A stretch of 64,000 bases of DNA from Plicaturopsis crispa FD-325 SS-3 (lineage: Eukaryota > Basidiomycota > Agaricomycetes > Amylocorticiales > Amylocorticiaceae): assembly GCA_000827205.1 (NCBI GenBank), contig KN832555.1, positions 1,042,893 to 1,106,892 of the forward strand, given 5' to 3'. Position 1 is the first letter of the stretch. Every line of letters starts with the position of its first letter. The notes below the pieces were generated by a model. That model did no database searches, was not told where the DNA came from, and was given only the letters and a program-made list of their open reading frames with translations. The position numbers and the translations under genes are program-made. Shown one piece after another: positions 9,630-21,819 of the stretch.

Positions 9630-12222
9630 ATGCCGTCCCTACCGCATTCTAACTCTGGAACCAAGGTCTCCTTTAACCAAACCAGCCCTGTTAAGGTCTC
9701 CAACAAGGCCAGAAAACAATATCGCTTTGGGAACCTCGAGGAACGACGAACGATCGTGATGTCGGACCTCGGTGGCGTACCTCAACTATCCTGGGGACAA
9801 TTTGAGCCCTATCTACCTCCTCTATTTATCGATATCTCAGCCGTTAGGGCCTCACTGGAGGCTTCTGGCGTGATTCAAGACAGCCGATGGTCAGCGTTCG
9901 ACGCCAATCCGTCCGCCATCTCTCAAAAAGAGGACGCCGTTTTCAAGCGACTAGATGGCATATTTAACGCGATCGTCCATCAGTGCCGCGATAACTCCCT
10001 GGGTCGAACTCAAACATTAGAAAGAGCGCAGAATCCTGACCGGGTACCCACTTCCAACGAGCGCACGAACACCTCACGCCCCGACGGTGCCTACATCGTC
10101 GTAGGTAGCCCCTACAACTGGGGAAAGATCGGAGTGCCTGAGGAGCAGAAGAAGTTTGGTAGGGACGCATACGACGTACGTTTTCACTCATGTCTCCGTG
10201 GCTTTTCTTCAACTTATCTTTGTTTTCTTGTAGAACACGCGCAAGATCATATGGGGCATGCATCATATCATGCGGGATGATCCATGCCGGCGTTTCACGT
10301 ACGGCGTCACCATAGAGGACACGCAAATGCGCGTGTGGTTCTGCAACCGTTCGAGCCTGATTGTCCTCAAGGATTTCAACTTCGTCACGGTACGTTCCTT
10401 CACAACTGCTCACAGTGTAGTTAAGCTCATCATGCACATTCGATAGGACGTGGAAAAGCTCATTCGCATATATTCGTCCTTCGCATTCACGACGCCTGCG
10501 GAACTCGGCTGGGATCCTACCATCCGCGCTATAGATGGGACCTCTCCGACGGAGTACGAGATCGACGTCTACGTGAAGGGCCAGCCGAAACCGCTGGTGT
10601 ACCGCTCGGCCAAAATTATCTGGGATCACGCAGCCGAAGACATGCATAGTCGAGCCACGAGGGTCTTCGAGGCCATCGATCCAGATGGCAAGCAGGTCGC
10701 CATCAAGGACGTTTGGCGAGACCACAGCCGAGAATCAGAGGGTGCTGCCGTCCAGACGGTGTTCCGACGACTCAATATGCTCGGTGCGGATGCGAAGAAG
10801 TACAAGAAATACTTCATGAAGGTTTCGCAATACGGCGACGTTCAGATTGATGGTCAGACCGACGACACTTTCGAGCTCATCATGCACCATACACCCCTTC
10901 CTGAAAACCTCAGTCTCATGAGCCTCATGCAAGCACCGCGTGACGACGAACCGAACGGAAATCATCCCATAGTGGTTGACGGTCTCCACAGCCGTGTCCA
11001 CCAGAACACCGAATTTCGCCGCCGCGTTCATCATCGAATAGTCTTCGCCGCGGTTGGGACGCCTATTCACCGTCTGGTTCGCCTCAAAGACCGGTCACAA
11101 GCAATGCTTGACGCTCTTACGGGTATGTTTTCGCACCACTCTCTGAGAACAAACGTGCATTGATATTTGTATGTGGCAGGTCACAAAATATTATGCGAAC
11201 TCGGTTATGTCCACCGTGATGTCAGCGCGGGAAATATACTCTGGACCAAAATGCCAAATGGAAAGATGGTGGGAAAACTGACGGATCTCGAATATCTCAT
11301 GGCCATCGATTCAGATGCCGAGGCTCACGGCATACGCACAGTACGTTGTACTTGGTAATTACTGTGACTTGTGCAGTCCTGACCCGAATATCCTTAGGGT
11401 ACCATCGATTTCATGTCTATCGAGGTGGACGCCATGTCGTATCGCTTCCGAGCCACAAGCAGAACCGACTTTGGCAATAATCAAGGCACGGACTGGAACC
11501 TACTCGGCGACGTCGCACCTTTCGAAGTTGCTCCTGACGATCGCAATGCAGCCGAAAGCTACGACCAGGACGAAGACGACGAAGACGACGACGACGAAGG
11601 TAGCGACGACGGAAACCATCACATCCCTGACGATGTCGCGATAGTAGAGGACTTGATCGAGCACATCGAGATTCCTTTTCGCCACAACCCCATCAACGAC
11701 GTTGAATCTTTCTGGTGGATGATGGCGTGGACTTTCTTCTCGCACATACCTATTCACCTCTCACCAAGCACCACGGCGAACAAAGAAGCACCGTCGACTT
11801 CATCGAGCTCGTGGAATGTCGACGCTCAGTCGCGTGTTGCCCAGGAGATGTTTCCTGGCGTGTTCGGGAGCGCAACCCGCTACGACTTCATCCAATCGAA
11901 AGGCAAATTCCAATCCAGCGCCAAGGTTCTTCCTCCCCAATTCCAGCCCTTCTGTGAGATGCTGGAGAAAGCGAGAAGGGAGCTCGTAGCCAAGTACGGT
12001 GATGCCGAAAAGCCTCGAGACGGCATCGATCACTCTGTCTTCCGCCGAATTCATGGTCCGTTCATGAAGCTGCTCGCAGAGATTGTGGACACGGCGGGTG
12101 ATATAGAAATAACGACTCTGCCATCTACGAGATCCATCCTTTCGACTGCCAAGAGCTCAGGGAAACGTACGGCAGACGGCCCTGCGGGTGAGCGTAGATC
12201 CAAACGCAGCAAAACCGGGTGA
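9630..12222 (+). CDS. FunK1-type fungal protein kinase
   Basis: About 787 residues in five exons: 9630-10175, 10234-10389, 10447-11122, 11180-11340, 11398-12222. Belongs to the FunK1 kinases that are expanded in mushroom-forming fungi; their substrates are mostly unknown. Visible kinase features: VAIKDVW (candidate VAIK lysine), catalytic loop HRDVSAGNIL at about 471-480, LTDLEY in place of the usual DFG at about 493-498, and GTIDFMSIEV, the activation-segment/APE equivalent, at about 514. The replacement of DFG by DLE is normal for this family. A run of Asp/Glu lies between the activation segment and the DVESFWWMMAW helix. The C terminus is basic (GERRSKRSKTG) and could be a nuclear signal. 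All splice phases agree. Confidence 0.92.
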
Positions 12223-13550
12223 TGCTTAGTGAGTGCATTTTCATGTCGCATCAGTACCATGCTCTAATTCCTAAATCACTGTCAGATGTACCTGCGTTGG
12301 CACAATGGAATAGTATCAACAAGTTGATCGGGCTATTGCTCTGTCATTGTAACACCTCATTCGCGCCTTTGGGTCCCCATTCCATATATGTGCTCTTTCT
12401 CACTTGTCTATCTTGAATCTCACTTTGTCTTGTGTCCCGCCGACGTCTAGTACTACGTATACCTGCTTTTCGTTTCTGCGAAACGTCAAGCTTCAAATTA
12501 TCTACTACTCAACTTCGACTGGGGCCCGCGACTCGGAGCTCGTACAACTGTGCTATTCCACTATAGGGAAGTAGGCATAAAGTGTGTGGTTTCGCGACAA
12601 AGTCAGTTGACTCCCGTGACAGACTTGCTAGTAGTAGCTGCGATGGCGTTGAGTAGCGCTCAGCGCTCAGGGCTTACAGTCTGCGCATACAACACGCACA
12701 AACAACCGCCCCAGTCCTGAGATTGCAACCCCGCGAATCCGCCACGCGGCCTCTTTTGTTTTGAACTTGAAGACTAGTCTCTGCTATGTTTGAAAGTTGT
12801 AGGCTGAGAACTTCCTCGCTATTGCTGCTGTCGCATCTAGTCCTCCTTTAACGCGCTCATACTTGTATATCGACGCGGCTACCAGACGCGGCGAGGGCGT
12901 CACACCTTTCGCTTCCGATCGGCCTCGGTCGTGCTGATGTCTCAGGTGTCAGTGATGAGTGGTCACGACACACTCTGAGCCTAGTCTCAATCCTAACGTC
13001 TAGACGCAATACAGCAATTCTACCTCCATTCTGAACTCTGGGCCGACATTTGAACGCCGGAAAGGATTTTGTGAGTGAACGTTTGAACTACTCCTTGATC
13101 TCCGGACGTTTCGCTGAAGCACACAGTGTGCATTTGGATACAAGTTCCGATGGGGCTTAAATGTCTATCCTAGTATGCACTAGCAGGCGGAAGACTCTGA
13201 TCTGGTCGCCGTATAGTCAGAGCCAGCCGCTTACTGGCATCTTCCCTAGACCGCTTTGAATTGTGGCGCATAGACCACGGAGATACAAGGGGTTTCGTGA
13301 CGCGTCACTGTACCAGGGAATCGCATCTCACGGTGAGGAAACGCTCCTGATAGACTCTCGACCGCGTTTCTCATAGCGCTCTGTGTAGACGATCGTCGTG
13401 GCCAATTGAAAATTATCCGTGAAACACACGTTCCCCGGCGAGTAGGCCAACGTCAGAGGACGAATGCTGTCTTGAGTATTGGCCGACCACATTCAGCGTA
13501 CATAAGTGCCACCAGATGAGGCACTCTGCGTCGTCACAGCAGTCTTTGCT
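12223..13550. other. Empty 1.3 kb intergenic region
   Basis: Stop codons are frequent on both strands between about 12420 and 13500 and I see no coding pattern, RNA gene or repeat. Short stretches look like decayed sequence, but I cannot tie them to any gene. Confidence 0.5.
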
Positions 13551-14936
13551 ATGCATAGTATTTCTAAGGTCTTAATCACATTCGTGCCGCTGTTCCTCTC
13601 TCTCTGTGGGACTGCTGGTGCTAAGGTGTTTGCCTTGCAACCGTCCTCGTATCCAGACGTTGCAGATCACCACTGCATTGCGGTATGCTCCTTTGCTGTA
13701 CTTCCAGGAGTCCAATGTTTACTGATAAATCTCACTGTCCAGTTCGCCTGCGCCGGACTCAATCCCAAATCCAAAGGCTTCCACCGCGACACCTCCACGG
13801 TCTTTACACGCAATAGGCGTCATGCAATTGGCTGCGACGGAGTCACCCAGTGCGGAGGTGGCAACTCATGCGATGAGGTGCGTTTTAACAAACGAATATG
13901 TGTCGGATGGTATGGTTGATTGAAACACAACTGTTCAGATCCCGTACGCCAGCTCGTTCGACGGAGGCTTGGGATGCTTCGCTAGTGATTGGACCATTAC
14001 AGGTCATTCAGTAAATAGATTGTACTCCTGGGGCACACACCGATGTGTCAAAGCGTCCGACAATAGTGGTGAGCACGGTATGGGCCCACTGAGACGTACG
14101 GGAACTCACGGACAGCATTTTGTGCAGCGCATGGTAGAGCTCTCCAACGTTTCTATAGGTGTGTAAAACTCTCAGTCCCGAAAGAAACTGTCTCAGGAGC
14201 ACTATGATTCAGTACGAACCGCATCGCCAATCTAGAAACCTAGTAAGCTTGCGCTCTTTCGTGAGTTAAAGCCTCTCGACTGACACACACGGTATACAGC
14301 ACCGTATCCTTGTTGCTCCCACCAAGGGGCTGCTCTCCTGCAAAGTACTGCAACGGCGTTGTCGTACAGCAGAATACAGGCCATCCCAACTACGTAGATC
14401 TGTGTAGGGCTGCCAACAATGACGGACGAAAGTTTGCGTAAGTACCTCCTCGCGAGCATTGTTTCCCCAGTGTCGTCCACTAACATTGTCTTGCAGAAAG
14501 ATAGTACGGTCTCAGTACAGCCAGGTGAGTTCAAATCCTATAGGCACTGGTGTCATTTTAGTGACGGTATTGTTAGGCTCCTCGATGTCCCTCACGCAAT
14601 TATCGCCGTGAGGAACTTGGCACAAGCAACAGCTTGGAGCCTGGATTAGGCGAGGACGACGATATCAACCCAGGAGATGCTTCAGAGTTCGATTTCGATG
14701 CCCTTGTTACCGCTGGTAACGCGACCCTTCCCGACAGTAGTTCCCCGATGTCCCGCGTAGCCCGTCTCGAGAGCGGGCATAGGGTCTTAGAGCTGTTTGG
14801 CTCGCTCAGCGTCGGCGACGAGGTCTGGGTCCACGACGAAACCCTATTGGAAGGCACGCTCAGCAAGGTTGCCAATGTGACCACCGTTGCTGAGGCCTTC
14901 GCTGACCTCGCTTTGGAAGGCCGACAGACCTGTTGA
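13551..14936 (+). CDS. Secreted NucA/NucB-type deoxyribonuclease
   Basis: About 338 residues. Best model exons: 13551-13682, 13743-13877, 13939-14162, 14300-14437, 14497-14524, 14577-14936. There is a signal peptide (MHSISKVLITFVPLFLSLCG, then TAGA). The mature part has the fungal NucA/NucB layout: a HHCIAFACAG cysteine pair, RNRRHAIGC, then GNSCDEIPYASSFDGG, matching the family signature CDEYPFAS...GG, and a following HRCVKASDNSGEHG segment like the RCV...QGG block. The family cleaves DNA outside the cell. The C-terminal 120 residues are acidic and not part of the nuclease fold. Exon 14300-14437 and its flanking introns are the least certain part; the long intron 14163-14299 is atypical. Confidence 0.65.
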
Positions 14937-15108
14937 TTTATGGGAGACATACGGTAGATGAATCAAATTTATCTTTCGACATACGGTTTCGGCTTTCACC
15001 CGGTTTCACGATTATCATTTTATGCTGAATTGGAACAAATCAAACTGGCGAGCACCAGCAATATTGCAAGTAGATGGGATGAGAACCACAGTGCTATCAG
15101 TATTACAA

Positions 15109-18100
15109 TCAAGACAACCCATATTTTGGCTTGAAGTAAGCAGGTGGTAATGTCGCCAATATGTCTACTAGCGGTCGCTCGACGATGACCAGTTCCCCCC
15201 GGGCGATGAAATCGACAAAAAGAATCGGACGATAGTGTGTTATCATCTTGAAATTCCTTCCCTTCCCGTTCGCGTGCGTTTCGAGATGGCTCTCTGGCGT
15301 CGCCTCCACGTCACCATTGGCATGCCGCCGTCGCTTTTTCGACGTTGCTTCAGGCGTATCGAGCCGCACTTGGCACAGCCACGTCGAACCCCAGAACAAC
15401 GCGTACTGCACCTCCGGATGCTCACTCGTCGGTATATCGAATGCAACGCCGAGCATTGGATCGTGCGCGTGGCTGAAACGGACAGGAGGGGAGTGAGAGA
15501 GCGCGCGAGACCACTCTGGGAACTGCCGCGCTTCGACATCGAATATCTGGAGGGTGTTATTGGGAAACCCGAGTACCAACATGTTGGGATGGGAGGAGTT
15601 GAAGGAGAGGGCGTGGACTGGATGAGGGAATGAGGGCAATGCGCAATGATGCTATGATATCCGCGTGTCGGTAAGCATTCTGAAACCGGTAGAAATATGA
15701 GGGTTTACCTTGATAGAGTCTAGATGGAATATATGCGTTCGAGACCGGTCGTCAGTGGTAGCAAGCCACTGCCCGTCAGCACTGATAGCCATCCTCGAAA
15801 TAGTGGCGGTAGTAAGGTTCGACACCTCATCCTCCCCATCCTCCATCGGGGCATCGTCTGCACTTTCCTCACCGCTTTCCTCGCCGCTCGATCGAGGTCC
15901 GTCCATATCGACATCGCCACCCGTTTCCTTCGCTTTCTGCGCCCGCGGTGACTTGTCGACTCTCCCGATCTTTTTGACGATTCGTTCACCAGGAATTATG
16001 CCGGTGGTGCGGTGGTGATCAAATCTGCGGAGAACATGGGGCTTGTCGGAGCTCAGATCAAGAACAAGGACATATGGTGTGAGGGTTGTCGACATGACAA
16101 GCTTCGATGAGTCTGGCGAGAAACAAAATGCAGATCCTCCAGTCGACGAGGAGTTCGGAATATGCGGTTGCAGAATTGCGGTGAAGTCGCGTATTCGATG
16201 GGGTGTTATATCGCCATTTTTCTGAGGGACCAAGGTAAGAGCAGAAGGCATCTGTATACCGAAAAAGGCTTACATTTTCAAGCTTAAACAGCTTGGCCTC
16301 GTATACATCCGAAACAACAAGCCATCGGCCATCGTCTGAAATAGCACTGGAGACAAGGTTCGTCTGAGCGTCCAAATCCATATCTAGAACAGGCTCCCAG
16401 CCAGCCTGCGGTGTTTCATCAGGACTGTACATGTATTGCTCCTCGAGTGAGGATGATTTTGAAAGAATCCTCCAGATGCTGAGACTGGTGTCGCGCATGC
16501 ATACAACAAGCCTTGCTTCGCGGGAGATTTTGACACTAGAAGTGGATGCAGGAGCTGAGGGGTATGCCAAACGGCGATGGTAAGAGTCCTCAAATGTCGA
16601 TACGGAGCTAGTTGCTAGCGGGTTGATGATTTTTGTTATTGTGCTGGTCGGCAGGGCAGCCGGTGTCACCACCACAGACATATCCAGTCCACCGGACGCA
16701 AGGATTGGGGCTACGTCGATAGGATATTGGCGTTTATGCGACGAAGGGAGAGGGGTGTATGGTGGCCATATTGCCAAAGCCCGGACGTCGTGCGAGTGGA
16801 GCCGGCGGGACGACGTTTGAGCCCATCGAGTCGAAGAGCTCAAGATCGAGGAATTTGATGCCTCCGGATTAGAGGATCTTACGAGGGAGAATTGTGCAAC
16901 CTTCTGGTCCACGCCAGAGGTATAAACTGAGGTGCCCTCCTGTGGACGACATTAGTAGAGAAAAAAAACGGTTGAACAGCAGATGCACTGACAGAGCCAA
17001 CGGTCAAGCACAACACATCTGCACCGTGCCCCTGGAAGCTTTGCAGCTGTGTACACGTCCGCGAGTCCCAAAATTTCACCATCCCAAGAGAATCTCCTGA
17101 GACAATGGTGCCATCCCTGTTAGGACGGACGAGGCCATTAGTGGATGTTGGGGCAAGGAACAGGTTATGTACTAACCCAAGTGTTCCGACTGTCCAAACT
17201 AGAGTCCTCTCGCCTCGCATTTTGTCCGTACCCATTCTCTCCAAGACCCGGCCTGTCGCTACATCCCATTTGCGCAAGCTGCTATCGGAGCCGCCTGTGA
17301 CAAGCCATGAGTCGGTCCAGTCTTCCTCGTCGTCGTCATCACTCGAGTCATCGGAGCCTTGTCCTGCTTTCGAGTCCGTCGAAGCTTGACGAGGTACAGG
17401 CGGACCCCACGCAATGCTCAGCAGCCGGCACTTCACCTTGTCGAATCGACGCTGATGGCTTAGGGAATCGTGGACGAGAGACAGAAGTCTAACGGCGCCA
17501 TCTTCGCAGCCAAGGGCGAGATGAGTCGACGCGGGGTTAGCTGCAATCGACCAGATTGAACCTCCCTGCGAGCTGATTGTGCGCTAGAAAAGTCGCCGGA
17601 AATCAATTAACGGAGGAATCTTGGGTCGTTTGTTTTGATTACTGACCCGTACGCATCCACGCTCGATGTCCCATTCTATCAGTTCACTTCCGCCGCCCGA
17701 GCTGAAGAGCCTCAAGTCAGACCAGGACGGAACAGCATCCGGTCCAAGTCGCTCGGGGTACCGAATCGTGAACGCGATGGAGTCAACTTTCGATGGATGA
17801 GGACCAGAAAGGGTCTAGCAGAGATAAATTCAACTTAGCCAGATTCGTGCAAAAGATGGCAAGAAATACCTTTTCGACGACCCAAGCTTGAGGCGACTGG
17901 ATTTTACGGTCGCTGCCAGTCCATGTACACAATTCTATGTTTCCGTTTGCTCTCCCGACAGCAAGTGTCCCGAACTTCACCGCCTGTCGACCAGAAGCGG
18001 CCTTTTTCCCCTTGACGGATGGCAAAGGCAACGGAGGGAAAGCGAGAGCAGTTATTGCCGAGGGTGTAAAATCAACGAATCGGCAGCGGTGGACCGCTAG

Positions 18101-18118
18101 AGTGGTGCGTTCGTCCAT
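15109..18118 (-). CDS. UTP4: UTP4/cirhin, WD40 subunit of the small-subunit processome
   Basis: About 889 residues, seven exons: 18118-17870, 17814-17647, 17583-17177, 17116-16993, 16939-16274, 16221-15709, 15651-15109. Acts in the nucleolus in the t-UTP complex that starts 18S pre-rRNA processing. The N terminus HRCRFVDFTPSAITALAF and the C terminus VERPLVDILATLPPAYF are UTP4 hallmarks. Between them lie WD-type repeats such as WLVTGGSDSSLRKWDVATG, GTIVSGDSLGMVKFWDS and VYTSGVDQKV. Two acidic insertions (about SDDSSDDDDEEDW, and a second Glu/Asp/Ser run near residue 640) are typical of nucleolar proteins. All phases fit. It shares a 280-base divergent promoter region with TIM10. Confidence 0.93.
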
Positions 18119-18398
18119 ATAAAAAACAGAGCCGGATCCAATACAAGAGCAGAGCGATACAGAGAGCGATTTAGACGGCCGCTAGTTCGCGATTTACAGA
18201 CATAAAAACTCGAGCAAGAGGTGAGCGGAAGAGATCTGCGACGCGCTCGCCAACTTTTTTCGGAGGTTTTACAGACTTTGCCGATGTCGTTCACGGTTCC
18301 GTCGACGCGACTCTCATTTTCGTCCTTTCACCCGTCACGCCCGCCACCGCTCAAAAACTTTCAAAAGTCCTCCCTTTCTCCTTTCGCGCACTTTCAAA

Positions 18399-18813
18399 AT
18401 GTCTTTTCTGCGTGGTGGTGCCGCCGGGGGCTCAGGTGTCAACCCTGACCGTATGGAAATGGCGACCCAAGAGTGCGTGAAAGCTGCTATGCTATCCACG
18501 TTCCGACTTACTGACATCCTGGTGTTTAGATTAGAAATGGTCACCGACGTGTTTAACCGCATCGTTTCGTCAGTGCCGTCTGCGAGCAGCTAAAAATGTT
18601 CTTAACTCTCACTCTGTACCCTCCAGGTCATGTCATTCAAAGTGCATAAGCACACGATACGCAGAAGGAGACCTTAACAAGGGGGAGAGCGTCTGCATCG
18701 ACAGATGTGTGGCCAAGTTCTTTGAAGTGAACAAAAAGGTTGGGGAGAAGTTACAGAGCGGGGCCGCCGGTGCAAGCGCCAATCCAGCAGGAGGCTCGAC
18801 GTTTGGATTATAG
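18399..18813 (+). CDS. TIM10: TIM10, small chaperone of the mitochondrial intermembrane space
   Basis: 99 residues in three exons: 18399-18472, 18530-18568, 18627-18813. Tim10 pairs with Tim9 to carry hydrophobic carrier proteins across the intermembrane space. The twin CX3C motif is present at Cys40/Cys44 and Cys61/Cys65 with the usual 16-residue spacing, and the words [12 protein letters not shown] and [18 protein letters not shown] are Tim10-specific. The length matches the family. The first splice falls after GCGACCCAAGA and the second inside the serine before Cys40. The upstream region is shared with UTP4. Confidence 0.95.
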
Positions 18814-19226
18814 AGGGCTTCCGCCCTGCCGACATGGACGCGATTTGCTACCACCTATGACCACCATACGGATATATTCCACTTAATGCTATGAAACCGC
18901 CGTTCCCAACTCGTTATGAAACAGCGATGCGTTCTTGAATTTCACAGAGGTACGATGATGGAATGTACACGGAAATGTGAATGCTCAATGAAACCCAAAA
19001 CCCAGATCAGAAAAATGCAGCGAACACCGAAGACGTGAATTCTCGTGAAAATCGAGATGGTGGTGTATGTCCGGTGCCATGCAATGCGAAGATCGCCGCT
19101 AATTCGTCGGGAGTGTGCATATGAGTGCAGGCTTCTGATCCACACGACGGGAACTCACAAGCTATGCACACAACCAGGCTCAGTTCGATACTAAACAGCG
19201 CCATCGCCTCAGCCAATGCCGTCTAT
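18814..19226. other. Convergent 3' spacer
   Basis: Holds the 3' ends of TIM10 and of the small zinc-binding protein gene. No gene or repeat seen. Confidence 0.5.
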
Positions 19227-19622
19227 CTATTTGGCAAATGTGGGGAAGCAATCGGCTATGGTCTTCGAATGCTTGTTCTGAGCATGTTCCTCAAGGCTGT
19301 CGAATCCGTCAGCGGCGCTCCTCCATAGATCCAAGACACAAGGACTCACGCAGGCGCACGAGTTGTGGTAAGCTAAGGCACATGCGTCAGTGTTGCGCAG
19401 GATGATAGTGTACCGTAAACAGCCATGAACTCACGAAGGGCTGTTTGCATGTCGCACAGACGATGTTCTTGGCAGCTTCGTTGACCTTTGCCTGGCTCTT
19501 GCCGCCCTTGGCACCCTTGTCTGCGTTCCTCTCCCGTTTCTGCTGTGCTTTAGCGCCCTGTATGATTTGTGAGTCGATACCATCGCCTGGCGGTGCCAAA
19601 AAGGTGAGCTCACGTTGCCCAT
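19227..19622 (-). CDS. Small 4F5/ZNF706-like zinc-binding protein
   Basis: 74 residues in four exons: 19622-19614 (only nine coding bases), 19557-19435, 19372-19350 (23 bases), 19296-19227. The spliced product begins MGNGAKAQQKRERNADKG, followed by NIVCATCKQPF and then EEHAQNKHSKTIADCFP. This is the fungal 4F5/ZNF706-like pattern: a basic N-terminal stretch and one C2H2-type finger (CATC...H...H). The role is not well established; members bind nucleic acid or alter protein aggregation. Each intron is about 50-60 bases. The tiny first and third exons would be missed by simple gene finders. Confidence 0.88.
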
Positions 19623-20118
19623 CTCAGTCCTTATTTGACTGCGACGAAAGCGAGATCTAGAGAGAACAGATAGCAACGAAACCGATAGAAAGCAGACAAA
19701 AACGAGAAAGCGGGAGACGTCGATGGAGATTTAGCAAGTAGAGCACGCCGACTGTGGACGGTTGGTGGACGGCACAAAAAGTTTCAAGTCTGTCGCGTGG
19801 TAGATTTAACCCCTATCCTGTGCGATAAGCCCGTGACGAAATTTGCCCTGCAGATTGCTCTCGCTCTCGGACGCTCGGACGAGTGTTTCGATAAAATCCG
19901 AGACGATTCCGAGTCATAGGTGCAGACTGGGGATTCCACCACGACGCCACAGGTGGCCAGCGACTCGGGGTCGGACACGAGATATGCTGCGAAATCGTAT
20001 TATGCGTATGTTGCTCTCACCCCTCTACCATCGACTTATATCAAGTCTCACAGTCCGCCCCGCGTCTCGAAGCTTCCCCTCCCAAATTCCCATCCGATTC
20101 TCTTCGAAGCGCTGTACA
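19623..20118. other. Divergent spacer between 4F5-like and threonine aldolase genes
   Basis: Holds two promoters. The aldolase frame stays open upstream of its ATG back to 19843, and an in-frame ATG at 20002 or 20008 would add an Arg/Ser/Leu-rich leader (see the aldolase entry). Confidence 0.45.
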
Positions 20119-21709
20119 ATGTCGACTCCAATTAACTTTGGGGAACTCGCTGGGCAAATCAAGTTGGACGTCTTGTCCAAGACCCAGGATATCGACAATG
20201 CTGCGCAGCGGAAAGAGATCTCTCGAAACTTTGTCTGTGAGTCATTGTAGCCCAATATCAAGTTTAGGTTCAGTACTTATATGTAATTCTAGCCGACACT
20301 GTGACAGGTAATGCTTTGCGGTCGTTCAAAGCGGAAACCCTCTAATCCACCGGGCCACAGCACCCAGCAAGGAGATGTACGCGTATGCCGCATTGGCATC
20401 TATCGGCGATGATGTATTTGGTGACTCTGCTACCCGTGCCCTCGAAGAGCATATTGCGAAGCTTGCCGGCAAGGAAGCCGCTTTGTACATGACGTCTGGC
20501 ACTGCTTCGAACCAGATTGCGCTGAGAACACATCTCAAGCAACCGCCATACTCAGTACTATGTGACCACCGGTCACATATAAACAAGTGTGTGAAGCACC
20601 AGGTCCAATTCTACTTGTTTCTTACCTTCTCGTTTTTAGATACGAAGGCGGTGGCGCTGCATTCCATTCTGGTGCTACCACGCTGGCGATAATACCTGCG
20701 AACGGTTAGAGAAATTCGAATAATTCATCCCTAACCATTTTGCTGAATAACGATATTTAGGACACCATCTGACCCTCGATGACGTCGAAATAAATATGGT
20801 CGTCGGGAACGATATTCATATGTAAGGGCATCGATTTCAGTGAAGTCTCCAGAGCTGAATTCACACAATTTACAGTGCCCCGACCGAGGTTGTTGCTCTC
20901 GAGAATACCCTGAACGGGACCATCTTCCCGCAAGACGAGATTGTCAAAATATCCGACTTCGTCCACGCACAAGGCGCAAAGATGCATTTAGACGGCGCCC
21001 GCATATGGCATGTCGCAGCTGAGACCGGACTGTCTATCAAAGAGCTGTGCGACCCCTTTGACAGCGTCAGCATGTGCTTTAGCAAAGGACTCGGTGGGTT
21101 TTCTGGCGTGCAACACGCTGGCTTCCTTACTGATGGTTTTTATAGGTGCTCCAATAGGATCCTGTCTCACGGGAACGCAGGAGTTCATCACCAAAGCCCG
21201 TTGGTTCCGGAAGGTCTTCGGAGGTGGTCTTCGCCAGACCGGTATCCTCACTGCGTCCGCGGCCTACGCCCTGACGCACAACTTCCCAAAACTTCCTGCG
21301 GTCCACGCCCTCGCCAAGTACCTTCAGAAGGAATTAGAGGTGATTGGCGCTGACATCCTCAGTAGAGCCGAAACGTCCATGGTACGCACATGTCATACCA
21401 TATCGAGAATAACAAGTCTTGACGCCGCATTAGGTCTTCTACGACCCTGAACCGCTTGGTGTTACTTACGACGAGATCCTGGAGAGGGGTTCCCAACTCC
21501 CAGAGCCGCTCAAGCTCCGCGGATCCAGGCTCACGCTGCACATCGAAACCTCAAAGGAGGCCGTCGACGACCTCTTAGCCGTGATCAGGGAGCTCGCGGA
21601 GGAGAAGAAGAAAGCAGGCTGGGTGCGTCCACAGTCTAAGCCAAAGACTAACGGCTTGTATAAGGACGTATACGTGCGGTCCACCAAGAAGGCCGTGAAG
21701 AAGGCATGA
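20119..21709 (+). CDS. GLY1: Low-specificity L-threonine aldolase (GLY1-like)
   Basis: PLP enzyme that splits threonine or allo-threonine into glycine and acetaldehyde. About 360 residues, eight exons: 20119-20236, 20293-20307 (15 bases), 20361-20586, 20640-20704, 20761-20821, 20876-21093, 21146-21381, 21434-21709. Signature parts: SDTVTAPSKEMYAYAA near the N terminus, HLDGARIWHVA with the PLP-ring aspartate, and SVSMCFSKGLGAPIGS with the Schiff-base lysine at about residue 188. Length and order match the family. I chose the ATG at 20119 from conservation, but the frame is open upstream and ATGs at 20002/20008 would give a leader rich in Arg, Ser and Leu and poor in acids, like a mitochondrial presequence, so dual targeting is possible. 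It ends 110 bases from the convergent URB2 stop. Confidence 0.93.
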
Positions 21710-21819
21710 CAATGTAGCTAAAGTGTATCGCATATATATGGTCCCTTGATTTAGCTGCTGGGGAGCAACGCTATAGATATAGAATACACATTTTGACGAG
21801 TTCAAGATGCAACTTCGCG

